Counted from the stretch's first letter, positions 11,245-23,935 are shown. The stretch is 64,000 nucleotides of DNA from Trichoplax adhaerens (GCF_000150275.1 NW_002060966.1:653922-717921); one strand, 5' to 3'. The notes: a model not told the origin generated them from the letters alone. Numbers and translations are program-made.

Positions 11245-12960
11245 CTTGCAATTAAAATATTGGTGAGTCATTGTTACAGTGTTATACACTGCAATATCGA
11301 GGTAATAGCAGAAACAATTATGTTAGGATAATTTTGTTGATTTACCCTTATATGAAGAGTTTCTAATTTAGATATGTGATATTTAAATGTAGCACTTGCT
11401 TTTATGGTGATATATACAGCCTACTGAAATTATTAGTTTTTAATTAGGGAATCGAGAATAATCTTCTTACAATTCAAATCACTGTGATTTTAATTTACTT
11501 ATGGTAGATTGTAGATTATCGTAGAAATGTTCCGTAATAGGACATTCTGACAATTTTTTATTAGTCATTGGATGTCTACGTTCGCATATACTGTTGTCTT
11601 CATTCGGTAGTAGTAGATAAAATTAACCTTTGATTCATTATCAGGTTTAAACGTCAATATGACTAACTAGGATGTCTTTGCGATTGTAAAAGAGTATATA
11701 AATGCGATAAATCGTATAATAAAGAGAGTTCTTATGATTAGTGTTTAACGTAAGATACGAGGCGTCTAAGTCTTTTTGTAATCTATTAGTATAGTAAAAG
11801 AGTTCATGAAAGAGTAGATACTGCTCCCTGATATGTGGTTCAGGGAATCGACTGATTGATCGTGCATTACGTTATCTTGTAGCAAAGCTGTTTTGTAACA
11901 GTAATGACATTCTTTTGAAACATTTTTTCAATTCAAAGAATAGAAATAAGAGAGTTTCTAAAATAATTATATGGAACAAAAATATCCTACAATTAAGCCA
12001 AAAAATATTTGTAAGAAAGTTCGCTTCTTCGACTGTATATAATTCTTATCTGAAAATGATGCGGAATATACCTCCTTTCATTTAATGATCGTCGTCAATT
12101 TGAGCTACAGAAATTACTGCTAACTCTAGCAGACAAAGTATTCTATTATAGAATTAAACGCTATTTAATTATCTTTGTATATTTATAATCTAGACATCAT
12201 AAACAAGAGAATTTGAATTATTTCTGCTCGTATTACAATCTATAAGACTTGGTATTCATTTGAAAATTCTAATCTTATGTTTCTGCTTGATGGGAAATAT
12301 AGACACTTGCTACATCAATATGTTTTAAACGTAAACTCTATTACTAATATAAATATAATTATTTTAATACGTAATTTTACTATCACAATACATTTGAAAG
12401 CAATTATTAGTGCTGTAATCTATTGCTACAGCTACCCTTGCAGCACATGAAGCAGCACAGTACTTATAATAAATTTTACTTTAATCTGTAATACTAATTC
12501 CTCAGCCTATGGTACAGCAACTAGAATCTTTAGGTTAATACACTAACGAATTGCTAGATATAACGTAACTCTCATACTTTCTATTGTTCACTATCCAAGT
12601 TATACACCTATCAGTGGTTATAAATATATTTGTTACGCTATCAGTATTTCTTTGAAAACAATGATATTATTACGATTAAGTTATCATTTACGGATATCTA
12701 AAGTAATAAATAATCTCATTCATGTGTTTATCTCGATTACGAGCTCTATCAACTTTATAAATTTCCAATACCTACATGAAACAAATTACTATTCCGCCGT
12801 AATATCATAAAGATTTGCTTTATTTTTAACAGAAATGGCTATATAGGCTTTATATTTCTAATAAGTTCGAAGAAAATTTTATCGTAAACTGTAAATTTGT
12901 ACGTGAGTTATTTTCATGAAGGTGACGTCTATTAAGCAGTGTCGTTAACATTTTACGTAC

Positions 12961-13017
12961 CGTTAGCCATGGAATCTTCTATGATTTTTCCGTCATTTGC
13001 ATTATTACTATCTATCG
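12961..13017 (-). CDS. candidate short linker exon of unit 1
   Basis: A possible 57-nt phase 1-1 exon (IDSNNANDGKIIEDSMAN) between an acceptor preceded by GACTAAC and a strong GTACGT donor. No copy is found in unit 3, where this part of the intron is missing. Support is limited to splice signals, frame and composition. Confidence 0.3.
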
Positions 13018-13678
13018 CTCTGTTAGTTAGTCTTGTCGATGATAGTGCTAAAAATAATTATGCAATTAAAAAATAGCAGAAAAAGTGGGTTAGGCTACTA
13101 AATTATTTTAACCTTTCAAATGAGCGTAAAATAACATAATTTAGAAAGATACGAGTACACTTGTAATTAAAATTTTTAGTTAAGATACTTTTTAGCCTCA
13201 GTATATTTATTTAGATCACGATAATAACAATTAAATCTAATCAACTATAGCTTTTATACTGAAATTAGTTACTCATCTATTACTAAATCTCAATTAATAT
13301 ATGTTCATTTAGATTGATCAAAATTTGATATATAATTAGAGTATCTAGCTATTGAATAAGTACCGATTATATTTTATTATTGTAGCCATCTATCATTAAA
13401 CATAATGTTACTGATGATGCAACGTGGGAATTATTATTGTTAACAGATAATTTTTAATTTCTGACTATAGTTTCGTTAAATTGCTATTCTGATATGTATT
13501 GGAAGATCTAAAGGGCAGTTAATTTACTGAGAGCATGACTGACAGATTTTGGTTTAATGTTTTAGTCGTACGAATAATAACCTAAGTAACAAACGTAAAC
13601 TTAGCTCTAACGCTAATTACTAGTGAAAGTCAAATATGCTACAGAATAATGAACTATACCTTTTAGAATAAGTATCAA

Positions 13679-15451
13679 TTATATATTACCTGGTTGATAT
13701 GGCGGGTTCTCTGGCTGTTCATTGCAATGATTAAGGGTCCTGCAATTGTTATTTGCCTCACATTTTAACTTTTCTGCTATTTTATCGATTAGTCTTGTCA
13801 ATCTAGAAACATTTATTTGATTTTTTTCACTTAAACTATTTTGCATATCTAAAGCCTTTTGGTACATTTTCTGTGAACTAAGATAGTCTGAAAATAATCC
13901 TAACATTTTGCCAATTTGTTCGTAAATTCTGGCTTGATCTTGTCGTAAAGAATCTTTTTCTGTCATATACTTTTCTGAGCCTAACATTTTATCATCGCTA
14001 CGTCGATATTTTTCTAGCCTTGTCTCACTATAATAAGAGCTTACAAGGTCTAAATTATTCGATTGGCAAACTCTTTCCCGAAGAATAAAACTCGTCTCGT
14101 ACCATTCTTGAGCTTCTTCTAATTGATTTTGTTTCTCGTATACTTCTGCTATGCTATCCATAGTATCCGCCCCAAGTATACCGCGATGTCCAGAGATGGT
14201 AATTTGAATTTTCAAGGATTTTTCAAACATACTCAAGGCTTGCTTAAATTCCCCTTTTGCTAGATAAACTCTACCAATCCCATACAAAGTTTTACTTAAT
14301 TCAACTTCATGCTCAGATCTATCGGAAGATGAGTAAAATGTTTTGCTATATTCATAATACGATATTGAAGTGTCATATTCACCTTTCTTGAAACATATTT
14401 CCCCTAATACATTTTTTAATTTTGCCTTAAATCTTTCACAGTAATCATTTCTTCCTTTGCAATTTTCTTCAGGTGTTAAGAACTTGTAATGCTTCTCAGC
14501 ATCATCTAATTGATCAGAAGCAAAGTAAGCCTTGCTTAAATATTCGTTGGAGATTAGTAATAAATAATCTTGACTTTTGAGTATCTTCTCTTTTATTCTG
14601 TATGATTTTAGGTATTGGATTATAGCTACTCGATAATTACTCTGCAAATAAAATATATTGCCAGCAGTATCGTACAACAAAGCCAGAAATAGTCTTTTTT
14701 TTTCTTTCTCTCGTAGACAATTTTCCACTTTGTTCAATTGATTACTTAGATTCTTTTCACTTATAAGCTGATCTGAATGGACTAAATCAAGACATTCGCT
14801 ACGCTTAGAGTCTTTCTTCATGAGAGGTGATATGCTTTTTAGCTGGGATTGAAGAGATTGTATATATATATTCCAAGCCTGCTCATATTTATGTTGCAAA
14901 ATAAGTACTTTAGCCGCATCATGTTCGATTATAGTATACAACGTCAATCCCTCTTTTTGATCTAAGTAAGTAATTGCTTTATCACAATAGTTTAAAGCTT
15001 CATCGTACTTTTCTTCTCTTATGCAGATGTTAGCTTTTATATTATAACATTTAGCAATTAAAGATCTTTCACAAATATCTTCAGCATATGACACGGCAGT
15101 AGTAAAATATTTATTCGCCTTATCTAATTCATATAATTGAAAGTGGCACGCCATCATACCAGCTGTAGTCCTGAATTTAACTTCCATCAAGTCGTTTTTA
15201 TCAATAAGGTTTTCCTTTCTGTTATCGATTTGATCCACTTGTGTGTACTCATCTATTGCTTTGATATAACTTCCATTCTCATAGAATTTATCTGCTCTAT
15301 TGAGCATAGCTTCCAATTTCTTAATCTGAAAATCTCTCTTTCCAACTTCAGATGACAATTTCTTATTTCGTGAATTATTAGCCAAGTTGAACTTCTCACG
15401 ATAGTGGCTACTTCCTATACAGTCAGATGAAGATATAATTAAGTATGCCAT
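13679..15451 (-). CDS. TPR-repeat protein, first coding exon of unit 1
   Basis: About 590 residues from ATG 15451. After a non-conserved leader of some 40 residues (the paralogues start nearer the repeats), TPR motifs follow one another: FYENGSYIKAIDEY, RSLIAKCYNIKANICIREEKYDEALNYC, ALLYDTAGNIFYLQSNYRVAIIQY, YLSKAYFASDQLDDAEKHYKFL, KTLYGIGRVYLAKGEFKQAL, ADTMDSIAEVYEKQNQLEEAQEWY. Then comes the family signature SSYYSETRLEKYRRSDD. The alternating longer repeats resemble those of kinesin light chain and LGN-type proteins. The frame ends at TAA 13679, but all paralogues diverge right after a conserved Q/H-P-G coded by CCAG|GT (last exonic base 13690, phase 1), so splicing into the linkers is the likelier end. 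Likely role: protein-binding sensor or scaffold. Confidence 0.75.
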   Translation of the reverse strand: MAYLIISSSDCIGSSHYREKFNLANNSRNKKLSSEVGKRDFQIKKLEAMLNRADKFYENGSYIKAIDEYTQVDQIDNRKENLIDKNDLMEVKFRTTAGMMACHFQLYELDKANKYFTTAVSYAEDICERSLIAKCYNIKANICIREEKYDEALNYCDKAITYLDQKEGLTLYTIIEHDAAKVLILQHKYEQAWNIYIQSLQSQLKSISPLMKKDSKRSECLDLVHSDQLISEKNLSNQLNKVENCLREKEKKRLFLALLYDTAGNIFYLQSNYRVAIIQYLKSYRIKEKILKSQDYLLLISNEYLSKAYFASDQLDDAEKHYKFLTPEENCKGRNDYCERFKAKLKNVLGEICFKKGEYDTSISYYEYSKTFYSSSDRSEHEVELSKTLYGIGRVYLAKGEFKQALSMFEKSLKIQITISGHRGILGADTMDSIAEVYEKQNQLEEAQEWYETSFILRERVCQSNNLDLVSSYYSETRLEKYRRSDDKMLGSEKYMTEKDSLRQDQARIYEQIGKMLGLFSDYLSSQKMYQKALDMQNSLSEKNQINVSRLTRLIDKIAEKLKCEANNNCRTLNHCNEQPENPPYQPGNI

Positions 15452-18337
15452 ATTATTGTATAATATTGTCACGATATGAACCACCGTGAAGAGTAAATGA
15501 CTAGATATGAACTAAATTTCATGAAGAGTTATGACTCATCCATGATAGCAGCTGCCGTAGGGTATTTAAGCTCGGCAGATAAGTGAATAAAAGATGAGTT
15601 CTATAGTTGTTTAATGTAGAAGCAATGGCGTCTAAATTCTTGTGAGATAGTTAAGAGATACTGAATCCCGGAGACTATGGTAATTTCGAGATTTGTTTTA
15701 CGTTATCTTTATCACGAAGATGGTTGTGACAAATATGTACTTCAGTATCAATCATACCATATGCAATATTTTACAAAAGTTTGAAATTAGAAGTGCAAGT
15801 TCATAACGGATCAAATATAGTATATGACTACCGTTAGTATGCTTACATGAACGTTGTTAGAATTCAACGACATCAAAATAGCATACAACAATTCTCAATC
15901 AATTGTCAAACTCTACGGATCAGAAATACTTTTGTTTATTTACTGCTAGGTAATAATATCAAATTTAACTGCGATTTTGCAATCTCATTGGAAGACTCCG
16001 TAGGATTGCTTTGCTAAAGTGTTGAAAGTTGTACATGTACAACTTGTGGATTCTAGAGATTTTAATCAATGGCTCATACTGTATTATAATTTACGATTTA
16101 TCAAATTAATTTCTCATTAAAACGTATATACGAGCCAGTATAATGCTCAAAGATTATTTTTGAAATCTATTTTAATAAAACCATGAACTTGATTTAATCT
16201 GTAAATTAACGTTTCAAATTATCTCAAAAGACATATTTGGCAAGAGCTTCGATTCCTCATTTTCTCCGCTTCATAAACGAATTGACTATTCTACTGAAGA
16301 GCATAAGTACCTACCTTTGCTGTCATGATTCTGAACTATTTGAAGACCTAATTATCATTATAACTGCGAGTCCTCCAATCACCACTAATAGCCTAAACAT
16401 TTTTTCTAGTAACAGCCCACTATCACTATTACTAACAATTTTCACTTATCTATTGTATATACAAGATGCACTATATTCATTCCTGCTGAGACGAATATTG
16501 GGTGCATCATGTCATTGTGGATCAATGAAGCTATAATAACTTCTTCGTGGCATGTCGATACTACCGGCAGATTAGAATTACTATTTCTTTAAATCTTTAG
16601 AAGAAAACATATTTCCTCTATGTTAATAAAAATGGTAGATGTAATGCTATGAAAAGACATAAAAAAAAACTAATTAATCAATTATTCAGCGTGAAGTAGG
16701 TCATTCTAGAAATAGTAGATGGTTGCAATATAAAATATGATTCATGCCGCACAACACTTATAAACCCATTGCAGAAAATTTTATATTCTGGTTAGAATTT
16801 TACTATCGCCCACTCGGTCTTAGCTATAGAGACTCGGCACGAATTGTTGTGATGAAGTCTTAGACAATTGCTAATTGATATAGGTAATTATCAAATAGTA
16901 TATTGATTAGTGGTGTTACTTCTTAAGACTCTTTGTGACAGTTTCAAAGCAACCTTACCATACTAGTAACGATAGGATGAATTACAAATGTAATGAAAGT
17001 TAATTTTCAGAATTCTTCTAGAAGATTTGCATTCTAATAAAATTATGTAAGCATCGCAATTTTTTTAATTTAACTGATTTAGCTTACTTACAGTACATTT
17101 CATTTGCCTCTTCCTAAATTATGAATCCAATTGTAAGTACTTAATTGGGGTTATTATACATGGATACTAGAGAGTATAAACATTGTAATTATTAATTGTT
17201 AAAAAAACTGTAATTTAGCCAAATTAATTCGGTTTTTATTAATAACACATTTCCTCTAATGTGATATTTCGCGTACTCGATTTACTGAGTATGTTGTTTC
17301 AGTCTATACTGTGCAGTGTATGCCAGTGTAATTCAATGTTCTATAGATCATGTTTTAAACTATGATAAAGTCTTAAACTTGTATAGCCCAAAAAAAAATT
17401 TCAAAAAACTATATTACTTCATCATCAATTACGACGGGAATCCGAATATTTCGATCTGAGCTCTACTTTAAGCATGGAAACCTGTGTTAGTGATATTTAG
17501 TTAAGTGGTGTATACTGTCGAACGGTAAGGAATTGATATGATCTGTAGAATGTTAATTATATCACGAGAGAATCACTTTTTGACGGCGTGATTGACTTAA
17601 AGAGTTTCTCTACCCTTTTAGTAATTCTTTTAGTTGATTTGCAAGTGTGCTGTTAAAGTTATAATATGTCGCGACTGCGAGATAACTGCTGACAGATAAT
17701 ATTGTTGTTAAAGATTGATACCTACAGAAATGCTCAAGTTCGTTTAGCAAGTTATCTTGAAAGTACGATAACGTATCAATGATGTTACTGGAAAGTTTAT
17801 AAGGTAGTTATAAGAGGTATTCGTGATACGGTATTGCAAGAATGTTACAATTGTTAAAGGTTAAAATAAAGGTATCGGTATTGGTACCAATGGTTTTTAG
17901 TATTTAAGGAGAGTTTTTTCTCAACGAGATTATGAGAGAAACATAGTAGATAGATTCTTGCGCTCGTTGTGAGTTGAAGGAAAATAAAGAAAACATTTGC
18001 TCGCATACCCCGTGAAGAAATTAATCTGTCGCTGACTCAGGATATCCCTCCGCACGCTTCCCTCCATAATCAGGACTGAATCAGCACATAATAAACTATC
18101 ATCTTTTCTATGTTTTAGCTCAAGTTGAATTCAAAGCAGTGATTAGTTACAAAAAATACTCATTCATTACAGTAATTATTACTCCTATGCAAAAATTTAT
18201 TCTATTACCAATAAAATGCGAATGAAAGTTTAAAAATTGGATTGATTGAATCACGAATGATTTATACTATATTATCAATGAATAGATTTATGTGGATTTG
18301 GCTCTGATGAATTGACATAATATTTCGTATTAAAATC
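15452..18337. other. intergenic region between unit 1 and the 18.7 kb TPR gene
   Basis: No exon is recognised. A plus-strand open stretch at 16237-16536 (hydrophobic, Ser/Ile-rich) has no start context or homologue in the window and is probably chance. The interval 17.64-18.07 kb has LTR-like signals and is listed separately. Confidence 0.4.
17640..18070 (+). mobile_element. LTR-like segment, ends unresolved
   Basis: A TATTTAAGG promoter-like box (about 17900) is followed about 80 bp later by AATAAAG and then a C-rich tail, in an otherwise AT-rich intergenic tract. This matches the layout of the proven solo LTRs here, but I found no clean TG...CA ends with target duplication. Confidence 0.3.
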
Positions 18338-18564
18338 TTACATCCTGTACTTCGATAATACTTTTAGAAGTATCCTTCTACTAATAACTATCGTAGTGCT
18401 TATTCTTGGATTTTTCTGAAATTTTGTATGATCCTGAAATCGCTCTTCTAAACATTTTGTAATTCGTATTGAAATATCCATAATATACGATACAGTAGAC
18501 TCTTGATTTTCAAAGATATTCCTCATAAAAGCTTTATACACTACAATCACTGATTTTCTCATAA
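18338..18564 (-). CDS. candidate exon downstream of TPR, weak caspase p10-like pattern
   Basis: The exon begins after ATTTTAG at phase 1, 176 bp after the TPR donor at 18741, so it would follow that exon in frame. It encodes about 75 residues. The series KAFMRNIF, YIMDISIRITKCLEE and PRISTTIVISRRILLKV resembles the end of a caspase p10 subunit (W/xFIQALC..., LLTRVN..., KQIPxxVSxLxKxLYF). The resemblance is to hydrophobic spacing rather than to catalytic residues, and no p20 half with the His and QACxG Cys was found nearby. It ends at TAA 18338. It could instead be an unrelated helical domain. Confidence 0.35.
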
Positions 18565-18720
18565 CTAAAATACGATTGTTCTAAAATATGATTCGTTCTT
18601 TTACTATCGTACGTCTTCATCTCTTAATATTCGTTATTAATCTGTGATAATTATTTTTTCGAAGTTAAAAATTTTAAATCTAGTTTCTGATTGATGTCAT
18701 AAATCATTAGGCTAATCTTA

Positions 18721-20415
18721 TTAATACGAATAACTCGCACCTGGTTGGTCATATGAATTATTTGACGGAATATAGGTATTTATATTTGTAATATTCGCGT
18801 TATCATTACCTAATGATCTTTTCTTAGCTGCGTCTATCTTATCAATTTCGTCATTCAGCCATTTAAAATTTTCCATATTTTGTCCTTTTAAACATTTTTG
18901 GTGATGTGCAGCGGTTTGGTGATTCTCAAATGATTTTGTATGATTGGAAAATAAGTTATACATCTTGTTAAGTTTAGCATAAACTTCATCTATTTCATTG
19001 CATAGCTTTTTCTTGTTTAAGTCTATTAAAATTCTATCATTCCTGGATATATATTTTTCCCATCTTGTCTCACTGTAATAGGATCTCACGAAATCGATAT
19101 CATATTCATCACAGATATCTTTCCTAAACTGTAAACTTTCCTTGTACTCCTTTATAGAGGTATCAATTTCTTGACGAAGCCAATACAACTCTGCAATTTG
19201 ATCTCGAATATCTGCAATCAACAGGCGGTGATGGCTTGATATTCCCTTTAGAATTTTCATGGACGCTTCCAAATGTTTCTTTGCTGCTTCAAATTGCGAA
19301 CTTCCTAATTTTGCTTTTCCAATCCCGTAATAGGCTTTACTCAATTCAATTTTATCTCCTTTCTTATCTTTGGCAAATTTGACAGCTTCTTCGAAATATT
19401 TTATTGACTCCTTTAAAGGATCTTTCTTGTCATTTCTAAGCGTAGTTTTTCTAGTTCTGAAACAAATTTCACCCAAAATGTTGTTAATTTTCGCTTGTAA
19501 TTGATAATCTACGAATCCTGTATTCTTTATGATTTTTTGTATTATTTTGAAATATTTCTTAGCATTATCTAATTGATCTGAAGCAAAGTATGCATTTCCT
19601 AAATATTCCACCGAATCTGCTCTATGCCAACTGTTTTCTTTGAATCTATTCTTTTTGATATTATATGACTTCATGAAGTAGTTTATAGCTCCTAGATAAT
19701 CACCCTGCATATAAAATACCTTGCCAATGGTATCGTAAAGTAAAGCAAACTTAACAGTCTTTTTCATTTTTGCAGATAACGAAGAATTGAGTTTTTGCAA
19801 AATGCGATTGGCATAACTTTCACTTAGTAGTAATTCATTATCGGACAAGTCTAGAAGTGTAACACGTTTAGCCGTTTTCTCAATACTATTTTGTATGATT
19901 CGTAATTGTTTTGCTAACAACTTCAGAAAAACAGATCGAGCATTTTCAAATTCTTTCCGCAACATATAGATACTAGCTTTACCATATTGAGCCAAAGTTA
20001 ACAAATCATCTTCTTCATTTGAATTTAAAAATTGAATTGCAGCTTTAAAATGATCGAAAGCACTATTATACTCTCCATTTTTTATATAAACATTGCCCAT
20101 TATATAATAAGCTTCAGCTAGTAGAGAACTTGGAGATTTATTTAGGAAATGTGATATTTTTTCAGAAAAATCTTTCTTAGCTTCATCAAGTAGATGCAGC
20201 TGAAATTTAGACTTCATTAAACCAATCCAACTTCTGCAAGTAAGTCTGATATAATCTTTGTCATCTAGGTAATCGTACATGAATTTTTCCTGAATCTGCT
20301 TGTTCGCCTGATCATAACTAGTTATTGCATCATTATAGCTCCCATTATCATAGCAAAGCTCAGCTTGATCAAGTTTAGATGTTAGTAATTGTTCATTTGA
20401 TAGCATATCGTCCAT
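18721..20415 (-). CDS. TPR-repeat protein exon (paralogue of unit TPR exons)
   Basis: From ATG 20415 (MDDMLSNEQLL) it encodes about 564 residues of TPR solenoid: LCYDNGSYNDAITSYDQA, LLAEAYYIMGNVYIKNGEYNSAFDHF, ALLYDTIGKVFYMQGDYLGAINYF, EYLGNAYFASDQLDNAKKYF, SKAYYGIGKAKLGSSQFEAA and HHRLLIADIRDQIAELYWL, then the signature VRSYYSETRWEKYISRND. Both the unit 2 and unit 3 TPR exons are related to it. The conserved QPG is coded by CCAG|GTGCGAG (last exonic base 18741, phase 1); unspliced, the frame ends at 18721. No Roc-COR exon follows before the next TPR exon at 15.45 kb, so this gene either lacks that part or has lost it. The nearest candidate exon downstream is 18338-18564. The region upstream of its ATG resembles that of the 60.5 kb gene. 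Confidence 0.8.
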   Translation of the reverse strand: MDDMLSNEQLLTSKLDQAELCYDNGSYNDAITSYDQANKQIQEKFMYDYLDDKDYIRLTCRSWIGLMKSKFQLHLLDEAKKDFSEKISHFLNKSPSSLLAEAYYIMGNVYIKNGEYNSAFDHFKAAIQFLNSNEEDDLLTLAQYGKASIYMLRKEFENARSVFLKLLAKQLRIIQNSIEKTAKRVTLLDLSDNELLLSESYANRILQKLNSSLSAKMKKTVKFALLYDTIGKVFYMQGDYLGAINYFMKSYNIKKNRFKENSWHRADSVEYLGNAYFASDQLDNAKKYFKIIQKIIKNTGFVDYQLQAKINNILGEICFRTRKTTLRNDKKDPLKESIKYFEEAVKFAKDKKGDKIELSKAYYGIGKAKLGSSQFEAAKKHLEASMKILKGISSHHRLLIADIRDQIAELYWLRQEIDTSIKEYKESLQFRKDICDEYDIDFVRSYYSETRWEKYISRNDRILIDLNKKKLCNEIDEVYAKLNKMYNLFSNHTKSFENHQTAAHHQKCLKGQNMENFKWLNDEIDKIDAAKKRSLGNDNANITNINTYIPSNNSYDQPGASYSY

Positions 20416-21410
20416 GTTTACCAAATCTCCTCAAGGTAGTGTGTCTTCTTCTTGTATCAATTAGTGAAAATTAATTATAAGTGTGATTGTAAAGCAATAT
20501 CTAACGTATTTATCGAACAAAATAGATTGAAATTCAGTATAACCTCTGCCAATTTGCTTTTACAGAAATAATAATTTTGTCTAGGAAGGGCCTTGCTATG
20601 ACGAAAAATTCAACTGCACTAGTATAAGCTTAGTAACAGTCTATAAAATTAAAATTAGAAAAGCAGCCATTAATTCATTTTGGTAATAAAGCGGTAAACA
20701 AAGACATGCAAAATTTTAAATTTAAGACTTTTAAGCATAGAAAAAAGTCGTTGAGTTTAAAATTCCTCCTACTATTGTACAGCGTAGTATCGAAAACTGA
20801 CGGGAAATATATTTGTACTGCAGTAAACCAAAATAGACGTAACAATTTTTATCGTAATATAAGTGCATATTCCTATAGCATATCTTAAATTCAGTTAATC
20901 TATCAACATAATGCAGTGTTTTTATTTGAAATAGTGACGATAATTTTGTTTATAATTTTGTTATTATATGATTGTATATGCTGTATATGCAGAATGGCTT
21001 ATGTTCCTTACCACTTCATTGACCTATTATCATCTGCTACTTAGCACGGCAAGCAAAACACCATATTCACTGCACTTATAAAAAAGCCTTATTTACATCT
21101 AACAGTTGCTAAACTTGTATGGATTAGACAGCCATTCTTGCACTTAATCTTGTGTTAACGCAGGTTATCGAACCCAGCTCACTGCGAAGAAATAATCTAC
21201 ATGCATCTAGACTTTTAAATTAATATACTAACCATGAACTAACGCTTATCGAACTCAGCCCACTACGGAAAAAAGCTTTTATTTTATATCTTAATCAACA
21301 ATATGTAAAATAAGTAATTGTAGTTAACAGTAGGAGGATTAATCACAAGATAATATTCTTGTATTAGGTACTTTCGGTGATAAAGAGTAAATAGCGTACT
21401 ACACATTGTG

Positions 21411-21427
21411 CCGTTGCTTAGCAACGG
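21411..21427. repeat. perfect short inverted repeat
   Basis: CCGTTGC-TTA-GCAACGG is a 7-bp stem with a 3-nt loop, GC-rich relative to its surroundings. It could be a relic of a transposon end; no partner copy was found. Confidence 0.5.
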
Positions 21428-21599
21428 ATATTGTATTATGTATTTAAAAAGAATCTGCATAGGCCATTATTAACGGTAATTATTAGACGCGGAAGTTATA
21501 CAAAGCGTTATCATTTTAAAAATTTGCTATACTGTGAGTCACAAAATCAGATTTAAATTTATTATCGCGTTCTGTCCACAATTTATTCTATCATTTGAA

Positions 21600-21790
21600 G
21601 CGTCAAAATACAGATCTCTTATTATTCTTACACTCAGCGAAATCTATTGACTATACAGTATATTCGAAATCTTAATATAAATGTCTCAATAGAATTTTTA
21701 TAATACGTACCACAATCGTCTTCTACAAAAAGACACTTACACAATCTTAATCTTAGCTTATTTAGAGTTGCTTCACAGAAACCAATTTAA
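21600..21790 (-). mobile_element. family C LTR fragment
   Basis: Diverged similarity to the reverse complement of 6.70-6.90 kb and to 38.10-38.31 kb (shared runs around TATAAA-TGTCTCAATA, TACGTACCACAATCGTCTTCTACAAA and ACACAATCTTA). Truncated, with no target duplication. Confidence 0.4.
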
Positions 21791-22966
21791 TACTAGTATT
21801 AACATGATTCAAACTTACAGTAACAGTATCTTCACTTTGAAGACTACTGAAATCGTTACCAATGAATTGAATACTCCAGGACTTACCATTAGGCACATAA
21901 GTGCTCGATTTGGCGCAATTATATTTAGTGTGTCTCTCTAAGATTATAATTCATCATAAATTATTGCAAGCAGCAGCAAAAGAGATGTAATAAAGAATTA
22001 TTTCTTTAAGAAATTATCATCGTTTGAAAAATAAACTTTGCTAACTTACTGCATACTGCATGGTTCTTGCATAATACGACGGTATCCATAAATCAGCCGA
22101 ACTAGAGTCAAAAATGACTTTAAATTCCTGAAGTGGCTTACCAATGAAAATTTTACCATAGTATTGCTTCTAATAGTTGATGCCAACAATTTAGCAGGAC
22201 TATCCTTATGTTGTAAATCCTATTAAATGTGGGCGTGCAACATTACTCTGTTCTCTATGTAGATACTAACAAATTTAAATTTATTAATATTACCAGAAAA
22301 TAATATGAGCAAAAAATATTTGTATTTAAATTAGAAAGTTAACAGGACAGTTTCGATAAAATCGACAAATCTTCTACCTAATCTTCAGTTATAAGCCTTT
22401 TGACGCATTTCCTGTCGGATAATAAAATATGACGGATGCTTTTCATCTATTATAACTTGATCCTACAAATTTAAAAGCAGTAATTAAAACTGCATGTTTC
22501 ATATCAATGGTAGCATAGCCTACTGCTGTTGCAATGTCATTTGTATAACTATATATTAGTGATCCTAGCTAGTTATAAAGCTGCTGCTATTCACTTTACA
22601 GAATATTATGGTTGACTAAATTTTTTAGCAAGATTAATTTGCTTAAATTAAGTATTAATAATATCAGAAACTCCTTATCAAAATATTACCAAGTAACAAC
22701 ATAAAATTATTACAGTCTCTCAAACATGGTTCTCTCTTTTTTAGACTTTATTCGAAGTAATTTTTGATACCTTCGTATTCTACCGATATATTAATAAAAT
22801 TTACTGGGAAAATACTAAAATATATTCATCTAAGTACTCTACATAAATTATTCTATTCTTCAATAACCGTACATATATATCATAGCTGCTTATTCCCATC
22901 GCTAGATACCGCAGGGATGCATAGATGTAAGAGTAGCATAGCTATTATAAAGATAAAAGACAAATC

Positions 22967-23000
22967 TTTTTTTGAATTTTTTTGAATTTTTTTGAATTTT
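22967..23000. repeat. 10-bp tandem repeat (TTTGAATTTT)
   Basis: Slightly more than three exact copies of a 10-bp unit. Confidence 0.85.
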
Positions 23001-23329
23001 CGGATCAGATTTGGAGTTGGAATATGCGTTTCACAGAACTTAAAACTATAGCATGAAAGCCTCAGAGGAAAAGTTTATCGAGAACTAGACTTCCTTTGTT
23101 CGTCAACATCGATTTGCATTGAAGACTCGTAACAGCATGTATTAGCGTAGCTTTTGCTCCGATGTAATTTCAATTATATGCTATCATAAAATTAGGATAT
23201 TTCAAGAAAGTCTGTATACCAATTTCGTCTATTAATAGGTATCAGGCAAACTGTCATGGCAATTTGATAGCTACAAGTCATGATATCACATGAATGAATT
23301 GTACTCTGCTTTAATGTTGAGATACCTTA

Positions 23330-23935
23330 TGTAACGAAACTTGGTATTGTGATTGTAAGCTTTTAGCTATATTTAGTAAGATGTACGGAAGCGCAACTTT
23401 CTATATTTATCTTAAGACGTATTTGGTAGCTTGCTACTATGGACTGTAATGGCAAATTCTATACTACAGTACCGGTGACTATATATAGTAAGGTGTTGAG
23501 TTATGACTATATATAATAAGGTGTTGAGTTACTATTAAGGCTGAAGGTAAAAATAGAACTGTAATTCATAAATTAGGATATGCTTAGTTTACCGAACTTT
23601 GACTGCTAAGAATAATATCTACAGAAATACTGCAGTCGTTTCCATATCGAATTAATGATGGATGATCCTCCTTAAAATGTTGTTACTAATAATAATTTGA
23701 CTATGTGTAATTAAATTAAGGTAGAATGTTGCTATGCTGATTGCGGCTGTGACTGCTACGAAATGTATATACTATATAAGCTGGCAACTTTAGACTATTC
23801 AGTTAGTTATTTCTAGAAGTCTTTCAGTAGTTGCATCCGGCTAGAGTAGAGCTGTGTATAGCTAGTCTTTGTATTAGATCTAATTAACTTCTAATTTTCT
23901 ATAACTTGGAATATTCTTGATCTGACTTTATAACT
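23330..23935 (+). mobile_element. solo LTR relative of the 30986-31537 element
   Basis: Starts TGTAACGAAACTTGGTATTGTGATTG and aligns along its length with the LTR at 30986-31537. Shared blocks include GGTAAAAATAGAACTGTAA, the TATA region (CTATATAAG, near 23772) followed by CAACTTTAGA, and GTAGAGCTGTGT. The 3' end has drifted and no target duplication is visible, so this is an older copy. Confidence 0.55.

Noticed and set aside
16237-16536. Plus-strand hydrophobic open frame of 99 codons
   Set aside because: Non-ATG start, low-complexity Ile/Ser/Leu content, no splice context and no paralogue.
17640-18070. Proven solo LTR at 17.6-18.1 kb
   Set aside because: Promoter and polyadenylation-like boxes are present but no TG...CA ends with matching target duplication were found; kept only as LTR-like.
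18338-18740. Complete caspase at the 18.3 kb exon
   Set aside because: No p20 half with catalytic His or QACxG-type Cys seen nearby, so only a weak p10-like resemblance is recorded.
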